Numbered from the stretch's first letter, positions 49,886 to 59,990 are shown. The stretch is 64,000 bases of DNA from Azorinus chamasolen (GCA_963576725.1 OY755244.1:30632006-30696005), one strand, 5' to 3'. A program made the numbers and translations. The notes: generated by a model not told the origin, from the sequence alone.

Positions 49886-50124
49886 CAGTAGAACCTGTCC
49901 TAAGTGGCCATTCATTTATTGAACATATCAGTCTTAAAAAGCAGGTGGTTGCTTAATGCAGGTCAAAAATAATGCAGAAATCTCATTTAAGAGCTTTCTG
50001 CATTACTTTTGACCTGCATTAAGCTACCACCTGCCTTTTGACCTGCATTAAGCTACCACCTGCCTTAAAACTTACAGGCCCATAATTACACATCTGTTTG
50101 ATGGTTGCTTAAGACAGGTACTTG
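49886..50124 (+). mobile_element. P MITE with duplicated right hairpin arm
   Basis: CAGTAGAACCTGTCCTAAG after TA; the segment TTTTGACCTGCATTAAGCTA plus CCACCTGCC occurs twice in tandem; right end AAGACAGGTACTTG. Confidence 0.85.
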
Positions 50125-50146
50125 TTTTTAAACTAAGCGACTACAG

Positions 50147-50390
50147 TAGGTCTTTCCCTCATATAAACACATTTCACACCTTGGCAAATTATACAGAGTA
50201 GGACCAGATCAGAGGGCTCCTGTAGGAGCCGTCTGATCAGAGTCTGCTCAGTTTGCTTATGAAATTATTATACATCTGACTCAATCTTATCTACCAATAC
50301 CAAAAGTTCATTTGTACATTTGTGTATAAATACATGCATATTCATGGTGTCATTATTTCTTACATGAATATTCAACAGGAAAAGGTTTAA
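50147..50390 (+). mobile_element. T2 MITE
   Basis: AGGTCTTTCCCTCATATAAA, AGGACCAGATCAGAGGGCTC, long arm CTACCAATACCAAAAGTTC, AACAGGAAAAGGTTTAA. The short arm is T1-like. Confidence 0.8.
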
Positions 50391-50756
50391 AATGTTATTC
50401 TCCAGTGTCTTTTGTCACTGCAACAGTTACTGTGCACCGCATGTAGGCACCTGAAGTAGGTACATGTACAAATATGGACATATCTGAAGAAAACTGCAAT
50501 ACAATGACTAAACTTTAAACTGAGCTTCATGAAATAGAATAATGTCCATGTACAAGAATTTCTGCAGCCGAAAAATTACTTAGTGTTCAAAGAGTTTCCA
50601 TCCCAGAAGATGTAGACATACGTATAATTGGGTAATTGTTATTCAGGTTTATTCAGGCTTTATCCCTCCAACACCAAAATAACTGCCTCCTTAACTTTTT
50701 CATCTCACTTATATTGCCTTTCATTTGCAAAATAATTAATTAAACAATATAAATAC
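50391..50756. other. Unassigned; one exon-like block
   Basis: 50568-50631 has a fair acceptor (AAGAATTTCTGCAG) and donor (TTGG/GTAATT), 20 codons, reading EKLLSVQRVSIPEDVDIRII. Its end phase does not fit the next candidate at 51558, so it is not counted as an exon. Confidence 0.25.
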
Positions 50757-50835
50757 AAGTGTCAAAACAGATTGGATTTATATAAGATCACAAGTAACTC
50801 TCAGATCATGACAGATCTCTGGATCCAAACAAGGT
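50757..50835. mobile_element. T7 hairpin, decayed
   Basis: AAAACAGATTGGATTTATAT, GATCTCTGGATCCAAACAAG. Confidence 0.5.
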
Positions 50836-50933
50836 TACATATAAAAGACTTACAAATGAGAAAAATGCAAATAATGCTTTCTGTCAGTCTGATTCTATAT
50901 CTTTAACTCCAGGATGAGGTCTGCTATCAGCCT

Positions 50934-51115
50934 ACCCTAAGTATTCAGACAGACAAATTTAGGCAAACAGTGCATACCCAGGTCAAACTGCTCCTCCAGG
51001 AACATTGTGATCTGGATCTACACTATCTGCTACTTAGTCTAATTTAAGTTATCAATATGGTGTCAAATAGTCTTATTCAGCTTTACAAACCCATGTAGAG
51101 GGGAGAATGGATCGA
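50934..51115 (+). mobile_element. D element
   Basis: TACCCTAAGTATTCAGACAG, AGTGCATACCCAGGTCAAAC, GTGATCTGGATCTACAC, GTCTAATTTAAGTTATC, ACCCATGTAGAGGGGAG. Right end not clear; a P starts at 51127. Confidence 0.75.
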
Positions 51116-51126
51116 TATCCAAATTA

Positions 51127-51306
51127 CAGTAAAAAAACTTGATACTACGAACACTCAAATACGTAGCATTATTGATCTTTAACACAGGTGGCAGCTTAAT
51201 GCAGGGTGAAAGTCATGCATGATTTTCACCATGTATTAAGCAGCCACCTGCCCACAAAGAAATAAATTGTTCCTTACTAAAATTTCGTAGTATCGGGTTT
51301 TTACTG
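51127..51306. mobile_element. P MITE, ACTACGAA subtype
   Basis: CAGTAAAAAAACTTGATACT and inverse ending GGGTTTTTACTG, TA on both sides; hairpin CAGGTGGCAGCTTAATGCAG, apex reduced to GTCATGCATGAT. Confidence 0.88.
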
Positions 51307-51407
51307 TATTCAGACAACTACGGTAACCCAAGCTGCAACATAAAAGTTGTCTGCTCAAATTTCTGTGTACGCAACTTTAAGCTTCGTAAGACCCACATTA
51401 ATATTTT

Positions 51408-51485
51408 AAAAGATTGGACCTTGATAAACTGCTACATTACTCAGTGTCTTATCTGGATCCAAACTTTTTTAGCAAATGCCAGTCA
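51408..51485 (+). mobile_element. T7 hairpin
   Basis: GATTGGACCTTGATAAACTG, CTTATCTGGATCCAAACTTT around CTACATTACTCAGTG. Confidence 0.55.
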
Positions 51486-51557
51486 CTTGTGATTTGATCT
51501 CTTCCCAAGATCAGCTACCTGTTATATCTCTGGTCTCTGTCCATACATTTATCTCAG

Positions 51558-51668
51558 TCTGATGTAGCAAATTGGACTTGTCATGACATACTGGTACATC
51601 TCCCTGCAGCAACAGCAATTTACATCTACATCTTTGCATGCCAAATCTACATTATCATCACTTTGCAG
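51558..51668 (+). CDS. Possible exon E7, membrane-helix-like
   Basis: A pyrimidine-rich acceptor (GGTCTCTGTCC...ATTTATCTCAG) is followed by exactly 37 stop-free codons and donor CAG/GTTGTA, phase 0 to 0. The translation begins SDVANWTCHDILVHLPAATA and continues IYIYIFACQIYIIITLQ, a stretch hydrophobic enough to be a transmembrane segment or a buried helix. The other two frames close early. The phase fits E6 before it and E8 after it. No family recognised. Confidence 0.33.
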
Positions 51669-51699
51669 GTTGTAAGCAAAACAATTGTATGTTTCATAT

Positions 51700-51993
51700 A
51701 ACCATTCACTCCAAGAATAATCACATAAGAAATAATGACATCATGAATATTCAAACTCTTGCCTGTTGAATATTCATGCCAGATATAATGACATCATTGA
51801 TATTAATTCGACTGATTTTCTTCATGGCATATGAACGAACACAGGACATTATTGACTCAGGCAGAAACTGTAGAATCTCAATCATAAGCAAACAGAGCAG
51901 ACACTGATCAGGCAGCCCCAATAGTAGCTGTCCGATTTAGTTCTACACTGTTTGCAAAGGCATGAAAAGGTGCTAAGATGAGGGAAAGGGTTT
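51700..51993 (-). mobile_element. T2 copies, tandem (one fragment, one near-complete)
   Basis: Fragment 51700-51752 (ACCATTCACTCCAAGAATAA); then 51753-51993 from TCTTGCCTGTTGAATATTCA to GAGGGAAAGGGTTTA with hairpin CAGACACTGATCAGGCAGCC. Confidence 0.78.
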
Positions 51994-52270
51994 ATCAGAG
52001 CTGAATTGTTTTTAACAGCACCATGCACAAGGGAATTTGCTTTCACAACAGAAACTGTAGAATCAGATCTATATTATGTCATAAGCAATCAGGCAGCTCC
52101 TATAGGATCTGGGTCTACACTGTTTGCAAAGGCATGAAAAGATGCTAAGATGAGGGAAAGGGTTCATCAGAGCTGAATTGTTTTTAACAGCACCATGTAC
52201 AAGGGAATTTGCTTTCACAACAGAAACTGTAGAATCAGATCTATATTATGTCATAAGCACTCGGAGCAGA
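51962..52270 (-). repeat. 172-bp tandem duplication of T2 sequence
   Basis: GTGCTAAGATGAGGGAAAGG and the following 120 bases recur at a 172-bp spacing (51971 and 52143). The second copy is cut off near 52270. Confidence 0.85.
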
Positions 52271-52338
52271 TCTAATAATTTTTATATATGATTTGTTTTT
52301 GTTGAATTGGTTTTATCCTGAGATTACAATTTCAGGCA

Positions 52339-52770
52339 TTAGAATATGAAATACACTGCAATAAACCAATGTCTCAACTAGAATATGAAATACACTGCAA
52401 TAAACCAATGTCTGAACTAGAATATGAAATACACTGCAATAAACCAATGTCTCAACTAGAATATGAAATACACTGCAATAAACCAATGTCTGAACTAGAA
52501 TATGAAATACACTGCAATAAACCAATGTCTCAACTAGAATATGAAATACACTGCAATAAACCAATGTCTGAACTAGAATATGAAATACACTGCAATAAAC
52601 CAATGTCTCAACTAGAATATGAAATACACTGCAATAAACCAATGTCTGAACTAGAATATGAAATACACTGCAATAAACCAATGTCTCAACTAGAATATGA
52701 AATACACTGCAATAAACCAATGTCTCAACTAGAATATGAAATACACTGCAATAAACCAATGTCTCAACTA
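52339..52770 (+). repeat. 39-bp tandem repeat, 11 copies, two alternating types
   Basis: Unit AACTAGAATATGAAATACAC plus TGCAATAAACCAATGTCTC or G. The CTCAA and CTGAA forms alternate strictly for most of the array, so the last expansions used a 78-bp unit; the final copies are all CTCAA. The unit length is a multiple of three and has no stop, so both strands show long open frames without being genes. Confidence 0.95.
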
Positions 52771-52902
52771 TTTACCTCATGAATATTTATATAAGAAATA
52801 ATGACACCAGCAATCTGTATTGGATGCAGACATGCAGCATAAAAGCCTATTGATATTCAAATTAATTCTGCTAGGTGGGAGGGCTGACATTGATATTATC
52901 CC

Positions 52903-53037
52903 TTAACCCATTCCTCCATAGGCCATTTTTAGATCCAACCTCTTTGAATAAATCTACCGAAAAGGAGCATTAACTAGAGAAAAGGAAAAATTTAGAATTT
53001 TGTAGTTTGAAGCCACTGTGATAAATACAGCATTTGC
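52903..53037 (+). mobile_element. T3 left half
   Basis: TTAACCCATTCCTCCATAGG, CTACCGAAAAGGAGCATTAA, GAAGCCACTGTGATAAATAC; ends before the apex. Confidence 0.8.
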
Positions 53038-53049
53038 AGTTTCAAACTG

Positions 53050-53306
53050 TTCCCAAATTGAAATATGCACTTTCGTTTCGCTCCGGAGAAGCCATGTATG
53101 TAAACTATGAGTAATGTACTCAACGCGTAATCTAATTGGATATTATTTATGGAATGAACCAATCAGAGAACGGCTTTTATATTATTACGGCAGATTTGTC
53201 CCTAGACATTTCGAAATTTACGGTACGTACCGTAAAGTGGAAATAAATACCGAAAACCGAACCGTGAGTGAAAAAACGGCAGTACATGATTGTGTACCGT
53301 AAGATA
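53050..53306 (+). promoter_or_regulatory. Promoter-like stretch (low confidence)
   Basis: AACCAATCAGAGAACGG at 53157 is a CCAAT-box form, followed at about 15 bp by TTTTATATTA. The region has more CpG than its neighbours. No downstream exon is recognised; a 62-codon frame from 53114 looks like chance. It may instead be an unknown insertion between two T3 parts. Confidence 0.2.
53218..53235. repeat. 18-bp perfect palindrome
   Basis: TTACGGTACGTACCGTAA reads the same on both strands; TACCGTAA recurs at 53297. Confidence 0.85.
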
Positions 53307-53532
53307 CCGTTTCACCCTTTCTAGTGACGCATTTTTGCGCCTCTATAAAATTCACATTTCGAAATCATTGTGATAAATAGAGCATTTGCTCCTATGGAGC
53401 AAATGCTCTATTTATCACCATGGTTTCAAGACTACACAATTCTAAAACTCTCCTTTTCTATAGTTAATGCTCCTTTTCGGTAGATTTATTCAGAGGTTGG
53501 GTCTAAAAATAGCCTAGGAGAGAATGAGTTAC
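53307..53532 (-). mobile_element. T3 MITE
   Basis: TTTCACCCTTTCTAGTGACG, hairpin apex TTTGCTCCTATGGAGCAAA, GTCTAAAAATAGCCTAGG, GAATGAGTTA. Confidence 0.88.
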
Positions 53533-53756
53533 CCCATTACCCCATAAATACAACTTTTAATGCCTTTGTAAACAGAGCAAACCCATAGGACCCGTTTGAT
53601 CGGAGCCAGTGTTCTGTTTGCTTATGATATAATATAGAAACAATTCTACAGTATCTGCCATGGCCAAAGGTGTCCAGGTGATATCATAATGATTAATCTA
53701 ATTAATATTCATGATGTCATTATTTCTTGCATGAATATTCTTGGAGTAAAGAGTTA
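53530..53756 (+). mobile_element. T2 MITE
   Basis: TTACCCCATTACCCCATAAA, collapsed hairpin, GTATCTGCCATGGCCAAAG, GGAGTAAAGAGTTAA. A lone T2-like end follows (53757-53784). Confidence 0.82.
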
Positions 53757-53784
53757 AAAGGCGTCTCAATGAAGTAAAGGGTTA

Positions 53785-54107
53785 ACCAAGTCTGATATTG
53801 GCATTTGACTTTTAACAGTGCTGCGCATATCTTGCTGTATTTACCCGAAATATTCCGACACCTGATCTCATAGATCTCTATATTGGTTTGTAAAGCTAAG
53901 TCCGTTGGCATAACTTTGATAACTTTAACCCTTTCCTTTATGCCGATCCTTATAAAATGCAACACAAACCAGCTGGCAAGTATGATCCACAGGGAAGATG
54001 CGTTATTTATCGCCAATAGTATTGAATTTATTATGCAGTTACACTAGATCAAATGCAAACAGAAGTTACCGTACCTCCGTCAAGGACAAATCTTATAAAA
54101 ATGACTG
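53785..54107. other. Mixed sequence with D and T1 scraps
   Basis: GTTTGTAAAGCTAAGTC (D-like, minus) near 53889 and TTTAACCCTTTCCTTTAT (TTAA-type end) near 53927. Short open frames exist on both strands; none is called. Confidence 0.3.
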
Positions 54108-54290
54108 ATACCCATACTGTATTTGGACAGACAAGCTTAGGCAAATAATGCAGACCCATCCCACCCATCCAACATTAAACCCTTCATATAAACACTTTTT
54201 CATGCCTTTGTAAATAGAGTAGACTCTACTTGATCTGTTTGCTTGTGAAATTGTCATAGATCAGACTTTAAGGTTTCTTCTTATACCAAT
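54108..54290 (+). mobile_element. D left arm followed by T1/T2 fragment
   Basis: GACAGACAAGCTTAGGCAAA, ATGCAGACCC; then TTAAACCCTTCATATAAACA, a collapsed hairpin, TTGTCATAGATCAGAC. Confidence 0.6.
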
Positions 54291-54292
54291 AC

Positions 54293-55725
54293 CAATCAAG
54301 AGGGCCAAGAGAGCCTTAATCGCTCACCTGATTACCATAGATTTAAGATAATAGCTGGGTACCCCAGGATGGGGCCAATATTGACCTAAGGGACAATATT
54401 TGAACAATGTTGGTAGTGGATCATGAGCAGTGGTTCTGGAGAACAATATTCCATGAAGATTCAGCTAAAAATGTGACCTAGAGTGTTCACAAGGTTTTCC
54501 TACAATATGACCTAGTGACCTTGTTTTTTACCCCACATGACCCACTTTCAAACTCGTCCAAGATATTATTAATACAATACTTCTAAGTTTCATGAAAATT
54601 GTACAAAAATTGTGACCACTGGAGTGTTCACAAGGTTTTTCTACTGTTTGACCTAGTGACCTAGTTTTTGACCCCACATGACCCACTTTATAACTCATCT
54701 GAAATTTTATTACGACAATCATTCTGACCAAGATTCATGAAGATTGGGCTAAAAATGTGACCTCTAGATTGTTCACAAGATCTTCCTACTATTTGACCTA
54801 GTTACCTAGTTTTAAACCCAACATGACCCACTTTCAAAAGTGTCCAAGAGTTTATCAATACAATCATTCTGACTGAGTTTCATGAAGATTGGACTAAAAA
54901 TGTGACCTCTACAGTGTTCACAAGGTTTTTCTATTTGACCTAGTGACCTAGTTTTTAACCCCACATGACCCACTTTCAAACTATTCTGAGATTTTATCAA
55001 GACAATCATTCTGACCAAGTTTCATGAAGATTGAACTAAAAATGTGACCTCTAGTGTTTGCAAGGTTTTCCTACTGTTTGACCTTGTGACCTATTTTTTT
55101 ACCCAAAATGACCTACTTTCAACCTTATTTGAGATTTTACCAAGACAATCATTTTGACCATGTTTCATGAAGATTGGACTAAAAATGTGACCACTATAGT
55201 GTTCACAAGGTTTTCCTACTATTTGACCTAGTGACCTAATTTTTAACCCAAAATGACAAACTTTCATTTTAGTCTGAGATTTTATGAATGCAATCACTCT
55301 AAGTTTCATGAAGATTGGACTAAAAATGTGACCTCTAGAGTGTTCACAAGGTTTTTCTACTATTTGACCTAGTGACCTAGTTTTTAATCCCACATAACCC
55401 ACTTTATAACTCGTCCAAGATTTCATCAAGATTATCATTCTGACCAAGTTTCATGAAGATTGGACTAACAATGTGATCTCTAGAGTGTTCACAAGGTTTT
55501 CCTACTATTTGACCTAGTTTTAATAACCCCACATGACTCACTTTCGAACTCCTCCGAGATTTTATTAAGACAATCATCATGACCAAGTTTCATGAAGATT
55601 GGTCTAAAATTATGACCACTAGAGTGTCCACAAGCAAATTGTTTACAACGGACAACGGACGCCGGACATTCAAGTCTCCCAAAAGCTCACCCTGAGCTTT
55701 GCTCAGGTGAGCTATAAATCATACA
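54293..55725 (+). repeat. B composite repeat 3
   Basis: Opens AAGAGGGCCAAGAGAGCC, CGCTCACCTG; eight to nine units of about 150 bp with TTTGACCTAGTGACCTAG, CACATGACCCACTTTC, TTTCATGAAGATTGGAC and GTTCACAAGG; closes with GACAACGGACGCCGGAC and CTTTGCTCAGGTGAGCTA. The unit differs from B repeats 1 and 2 but the two ends are alike. Confidence 0.88.
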
Positions 55726-55749
55726 TACTTGTGCAATTATGAAACTTTT

Positions 55750-55802
55750 GCTAATAGATATTCATGATGTCTTTATCTTTTACATAAACGGGGAAGGAGT
55801 TA
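55750..55802 (+). mobile_element. T2 long-arm end, remnant
   Basis: ATATTCATGATGTCTTTATC, ACGGGGAAGGAGTTA. Confidence 0.45.
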
Positions 55803-55875
55803 CGGGGCCACTTTGATGACTCAGAATTAGACATATTTTTGTGGTTGCTTTCGAGAGTTAAATACTATGTAGTGT

Positions 55876-56129
55876 TTAAACCTTTCCTTTATATAAATGC
55901 GTTTTCACGCAATTGCAAAAAGAGTAGACCCAGATCAGATGGCCCCTGTAGCAGCTGTCTGATCAGGGTATGCTCTGTTTGCTAATGGAATTTGAAAGAT
56001 AATTATGTTTATTTACTTTCAAAAATGGCCTCAATATTCCACCTTCTATATTTTATTATAACTATTTTATCCATGAATATTCAGTAGGTATTGAAATTTT
56101 AAATAAACATAGAATAGGGAAAGGGTTAA
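55876..56129 (+). mobile_element. T1 MITE, intact
   Basis: TTAAACCTTTCCTTTATATA to TAGGGAAAGGGTTAA; hairpin AGACCCAGATCAGATGGCCC. Confidence 0.9.
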
Positions 56130-56252
56130 TCTTGAAATGTTTGATATATTATTTCTGACCCTGAAACCAATATACTTGGCACATTTTAATCAAGATACTA
56201 AATGAAGCATTGATGCACAAATACACACATCCAAAGTGCAATAATACTGATC

Positions 56253-56476
56253 TTTACCCTTTGCCTGCTAAGCATTTGCAAACAGCTTGGATCCATATGA
56301 GATGCTGAGTATCTCAATGTCTCATCAGGTTCTAAGCTGTTTGACACCTGGTCAACTGTTTGACACTTGGTCAATAGTTTCTCAAAAGCTTGAACGCATT
56401 GTATGTAAGTGAAAACTGTGACATATTGAAGCTTAAGCAGACCTAGCTTTACAACGGGCAAAGCGTTGAGGGTTAA
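56253..56476 (+). mobile_element. T7 MITE, longest copy
   Basis: TTTACCCTTTGCCTGCTAAG at the left, hairpin CAGCTTGGATCCATATGAGA with return, GTTGAGGGTTAA at the right. Shows that the T7 hairpin belongs to a TTAA-type element. GTTTGACACYTGGTCAA is duplicated near 56339-56373. Confidence 0.7.
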
Positions 56477-56820
56477 AAACTAGTTTCATGACTTGGCATA
56501 TGATAGTACAGAGGAATGTTCAATGAAACTGGTACTTCTAGAACTAATAAACACATTAACTCAATCTTGACTCCATATTATTCTCAAGTGCAAAATCTAT
56601 ATCCACTCGTGTGAGTCTACAAGTGGTGCACTTTTTGAGTAAAGAGATAAAATCTTTTAATGATCCAAAAGAAATATGTAGCACCTTTTCAGGCAATCCC
56701 CTGTCCAGCTTGAGCCAATGTTCTAGCCTAAAAGTGTATCAGCACACTTGACATTCAACTCCGTCATTTCCCCACACTATTGTGACGTAATCGTTAAAAA
56801 AGAAAATATCTGTTTTGCAG
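56477..56820. other. Unassigned sequence
   Basis: No repeat family recognised. Ends at a TCTGTTTTGCAG acceptor-like site (56809-56820) before a possible short exon at 56821-56864 (LTLSRCVLLASLLK, donor AAG/GTTAGA, phase 0 end matching E8). Confidence 0.3.
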
Positions 56821-57110
56821 AACTAACATTAAGCAGGTGTGTTTTATTGGCAAGCTTGCTCAAGGTTAGAGCCAAACCTTGCAATGGTACTGCATGCTCG
56901 CGGAATGCCGAGATGAATATCATGATGGATCAACTCTTCAGACTGCCACAATGAATATCATAGAACAATCAAACTCTTCCCCAAAGGAGTTGAAAAACTA
57001 CCTGCCTCTTTTATCAACTCCTAGAAAGCTAAAAATTGTATTCTGCAAAAATAATAATTTGTTTTTTTTCTAAAATTAAATTTGATTTCCCCATTTCTTT
57101 AAAACAATAG

Positions 57111-57217
57111 GCAATTGGAGTGTTGATCAATTTGGATCATTATGAAATCCCCAAAATATGCCTCACATATGGACCCAATTTGGTTGCAAAATTTGTCATC
57201 AAATTGTCCATAGCATA
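57111..57217 (+). CDS. Possible exon E8
   Basis: Acceptor CCATTTCTTTAAAACAATAG, 35 codons plus two bases, and a consensus donor, ATA/GTAAGT. The translation includes AIGVLINLDHYEIPKICLTY and GPNLVAKFVIKLSIA; the other two frames contain stops. Start phase 0 fits E7. The two leftover bases are TA, so the next exon must begin with C or T; E9 as read begins with A, which would make a stop. An unseen small exon, another start for E9, or loss of function could explain this. No family recognised. Confidence 0.38.
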
Positions 57218-57392
57218 GTAAGTGTTGAAATTGGCTCCTTACTCAGGAGTCACAAATCTTATAGTGTGCAACTTAGCTCTAAGAGCTTTTGTGAGCTTTT
57301 CTTAGAGCTGATACATAGGCGCATAATCACCTTGAAAACTGCTGAGTTTACTCATTTTACATGTATACAGAATAGACAACCTTGTGTCTGTT

Positions 57393-57560
57393 TTAACCTT
57401 TATCCTGCCAAACAAACAAAATATCTGCTCAAACCCTGATGTGAAGCCATTTTACTTACGTGATTTGTTCAAACTTTTGAGAAACTGCAAACAGCTTGAT
57501 GAGTTACTTGACATCTGATCTAGATCCAAGCTGATTGCAAATGACGACTGGGTCACGATT
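57393..57560 (+). mobile_element. T7 MITE, decayed
   Basis: TTAACCTTTATCCTGCC, GCAAACAGCTTGATGAGTTA, CTGATCTAGATCCAAGCTG. Confidence 0.5.
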
Positions 57561-57592
57561 GGCGGAATAAGAGTAGAGAGTCACGTCTGTCA

Positions 57593-57850
57593 TTAACCCT
57601 GTACCTAAAAAATACGCTTTTTTAACACCTTTGCAAACAAAGTAGACTCTGTCTGACTACGACAGATCATATGACTCCTGTAGAAGATGTCTGATCAAGG
57701 TCTACTGTGTTTGCTTATGAAATAATATATTTCTGATTATACAAATTCTGTCTTGACCAAAAATTCACTTTTCATGATGTCATTATATTATGACTGTAGC
57801 TGGTACTCATGGCATGTATTAATGATGTCATTATTTGTCACATGAATATT
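57593..57850 (+). mobile_element. T2 MITE, right end lost
   Basis: TTAACCCTGTACCTAAAAAA, long diverged hairpin, TCTGTCTTGACCAAAAATTC, GTCACATGAATATTCAG. It ends about 30 bp before exon E9. Confidence 0.75.
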
Positions 57851-57884
57851 CAGTGTCTGCTCCTTGGAAATATAATTATTTTAG

Positions 57885-58245
57885 AAAAAAAACCAAGTAT
57901 TTTCATGAACTGCCTGGAGTAAAAATTTGGTTTGCCCTACTTCATGGAACGTTTGGCAGCCTTTCAAAAGGGTGTTTTGCTTTTATTGATGTATTTATTC
58001 ACTTCAATCTCTGTGAAATGCCAAAATTTATTTCTGATGCAATAACATATGCTTTAACTGCAATCTCTGTTTCAGGAAAATTCTTCTGCCAAAAGATGAA
58101 GAGTGGAAAGAAATTAAGTTATTGTTGGTTTCTGATTGTTTAGAAAAAGGCTTATCAACTAAAACACAAGATATACTTGGCAGGCATCTGAGTTTCTGCA
58201 ACTCTGAGCAAGCTATGGGCAAATTTGCTAATAGCAGGGCTGTAG
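57885..58245 (+). CDS. Possible exon E9, best coding block, one-base frameshift
   Basis: After AATTATTTTAG the frame is open for 63 codons (YFHELPGVKIWFALLHGTFG, later FISDAITYALTAISVS). At the AAAA run 58077-58080 it changes frame and continues for 56 codons (KDEEWKEIKLLLVSDCLEKG, SFCNSEQAMGKFANSRAV) to donor GTAG/GTATGA. One extra A would make a single 120-codon exon. Content is helix-rich with no repeat similarity. The last 11 bases (from 58235) coincide with the left end of a C MITE, which therefore supplies the donor. The end phase fits E10. The frame is also open upstream to 57835. No family recognised. Confidence 0.4.
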
Positions 58246-58432
58246 GTATGATGTGTATCAATAAATTGATCTAACAAAATAATTCATTTCTCCACAAAAC
58301 CCTATCTTGCTGCACCTCATTAGAGTCACTTCAGAGAGGGCATTCTAAATTGAGATGCAGCAAGATTGGGGGTGGGAGAGAAAAAAATATTTTGATCAGA
58401 TTTACTGAATACGTTTCTTATCTACAGCTCTG
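58235..58432. mobile_element. C MITE overlapping the exon edge
   Basis: CAGGGCTGTAGGTATGATG and inverse CTTATCTACAGCTCTG ends, inner inverted repeat CACAAAACCCTATCTTGCTG / CAGCAAGATTGGGGGTGGG. Confidence 0.78.
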
Positions 58433-58433
58433 T

Positions 58434-58673
58434 TCACCGTTTCCCTGTTCTATGTTTATTTCAAATTTCAATACCTACTGAATATTCCTCGACAAAACAG
58501 TTATAATGAAATATGTATGGTGGAACATTGTTGCCATTTTAGACAGTAAAGAATCAAATCTTTCAAATTCCATTAGCAAACAGAGCAGACCCTGATCAGA
58601 CGGCTCCTATAGGATCTGGGTCTACTCTGTTTGCAAATGTGTGAAAACGTGTTTATATGAAGGAATGGGTTAA
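58434..58673 (-). mobile_element. T1 MITE
   Basis: ACCGTTTCCCTGTTCTATG to GAAGGAATGGGTTAA; right half of the hairpin apex deleted (GACGGCTCCTATAGGATC). Confidence 0.88.
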
Positions 58674-58735
58674 AGGTTCTGCAGACAGTATTATAGCCTT
58701 TACAAATAGTAGTGCAACCTTTGTATAAAGTAGTA

Positions 58736-58930
58736 CAGTAAAACGACATTAAATTTAGTATAGATATCCGTCTTGGAGACAGGTGGCTGCTTAATGCAGG
58801 GTGAAAGTCATGCAGAAAGATCCTCTAGGAGCTTTCTGCATGACTCTCACTTTGCATTACACAGCCACCTGATTAAAAGTATCTTAATTCTTCCCTACTA
58901 GAATTAAGGTGTTTTACAGGTGTTTTACTG
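58736..58930. mobile_element. P MITE
   Basis: CAGTAAAACGACATTAAATT to GGTGTTTTACTG, TA on both sides; apex AGATCCTCTAGGAGCTTTC. Confidence 0.88.
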
Positions 58931-59077
58931 TACAGCATTTGTAAAGATGGAGAATCAAAATTAATCATATACTGTGCAACATCTCATTAGGACCTAACTG
59001 AACTCCTGTTTTTGAACAATAATGAGAAATACCAACGTTAATTTTGAGAAATGATTCAGATCTCCATATAAGAAGGT

Positions 59078-59243
59078 TCAAGTAGGCCTTTTGCAATGAC
59101 ATTTTATTCATTTCTCCAATTCCATACTTGTGACTACTCATTAAAACTGCCCCTTTGACAAAATTTTAATGAGTAGTCACAACCATGAATTTGGTCGATA
59201 AGTAAGAATTTTAACATGTGACCTATTTCCCTTATCGGGAGTC
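59078..59243. mobile_element. C MITE, decayed
   Basis: ATTTCTCCAATTCCATACTT, GTGACTACTCATTAAAACTG / AATTTTAATGAGTAGTCACA, CTTATCGGGAGTCC. The stem sequence differs from other C copies but stays paired. Confidence 0.65.
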
Positions 59244-59247
59244 CTTT

Positions 59248-59502
59248 TTAGCCCTTTCCTTCATATAAATGTGTTTTCACGAATTTGCAAACAGAGAAAA
59301 CCCAGATCAGACGGCTCCTATAGGAGTTGTCTGGTCAGGGTCTGCTCTGTTTGTTAATGGATTTTGAAATATCTGTTTCTTTACTTTCTAAAATGGCTAC
59401 AATGTTCCCCCTTCCATATTTCATTATAACTACTTTGTCCATGAATATTCATAAGGTACATGTATTTAAATTTGGAATAAACATGGACCAGGGAAAGGGT
59501 TA
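59248..59502 (+). mobile_element. T1 MITE
   Basis: TTAGCCCTTTCCTTCATATA to CAGGGAAAGGGTTAT; hairpin apex GGCTCCTATAGGAGTT. Confidence 0.9.
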
Positions 59503-59629
59503 TTTGTCCACATCGATTGCTAAGTGTACAAAGACAGATTCAGCCTCCCAACAATAGGTTTGATATCAAGCCAAACAGGATCTGTGTTTTTTTGTTGTTT
59601 ATTTTCTGGCAACTTTCTGCTTCTGATAG

Positions 59630-59712
59630 GAAGCTGCCTGAGGCCAGAAGATATGCCCATGTTTCATTCCTATGATGACAGACTCTTTCATGGTCATCTA
59701 TTCTTCCTTATA
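59630..59712 (+). CDS. Possible exon E10
   Basis: A long pyrimidine tract and acceptor (TTTTTTTGTTGTTTATTTTC...TTCTGATAG), two leading bases, 27 codons, donor ATA/GTGATT, phase 0 end. It reads SCLRPEDMPMFHSYDDRLFH and GHLFFLI. Its two leading bases complete the single base left by E9 (giving a glycine codon), and its end phase fits E11. An alternative donor is CATG/GTCATC at 59692. No family recognised. Confidence 0.38.
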
Positions 59713-59802
59713 GTGATTAATTAATTCTATGAAAACTAAGCAACTGTTGTCTAGTTCATTTTCTTACATTTTGTTTTCATACCCTTTTACTTGAAAATCT
59801 TG

Positions 59803-59990
59803 CCTTTGCAAACAGAGTAGACCCAGATCAGACCTTTGCAAACAGAATAGACCCAGATCAAACCTTTGCAAACAGAGTAGATGCAGATTAGACAGCTCCT
59901 ATAGGAGCTGTCTGATCAGAGTCTACTCAGTTTGCTTTAATTTACAGATCTGATCTGATTTCCTTACTTTCTGTTTCTAAGACAAGAATT
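59803..59990 (+). mobile_element. T1/T2 MITE with a tripled left hairpin arm
   Basis: CCTTTGCAAACAGAGTAGAC plus CCAGATCAGA is present three times at an exact 30-bp spacing (59803, 59833, 59863); then apex AGCTCCTATAGGAGCT and a single right arm. Confidence 0.85.

Noticed and set aside
52313..52782. Long open frames on both strands (MSQLEYEIHCNKP and its reverse)
   Set aside because: They are translations of the 39-bp tandem repeat, whose unit is a multiple of three without stops.
54528..55586. Minus-strand frames with KVGHVGLKTRSLGQI repeats
   Set aside because: Unit translation of B repeat 3.
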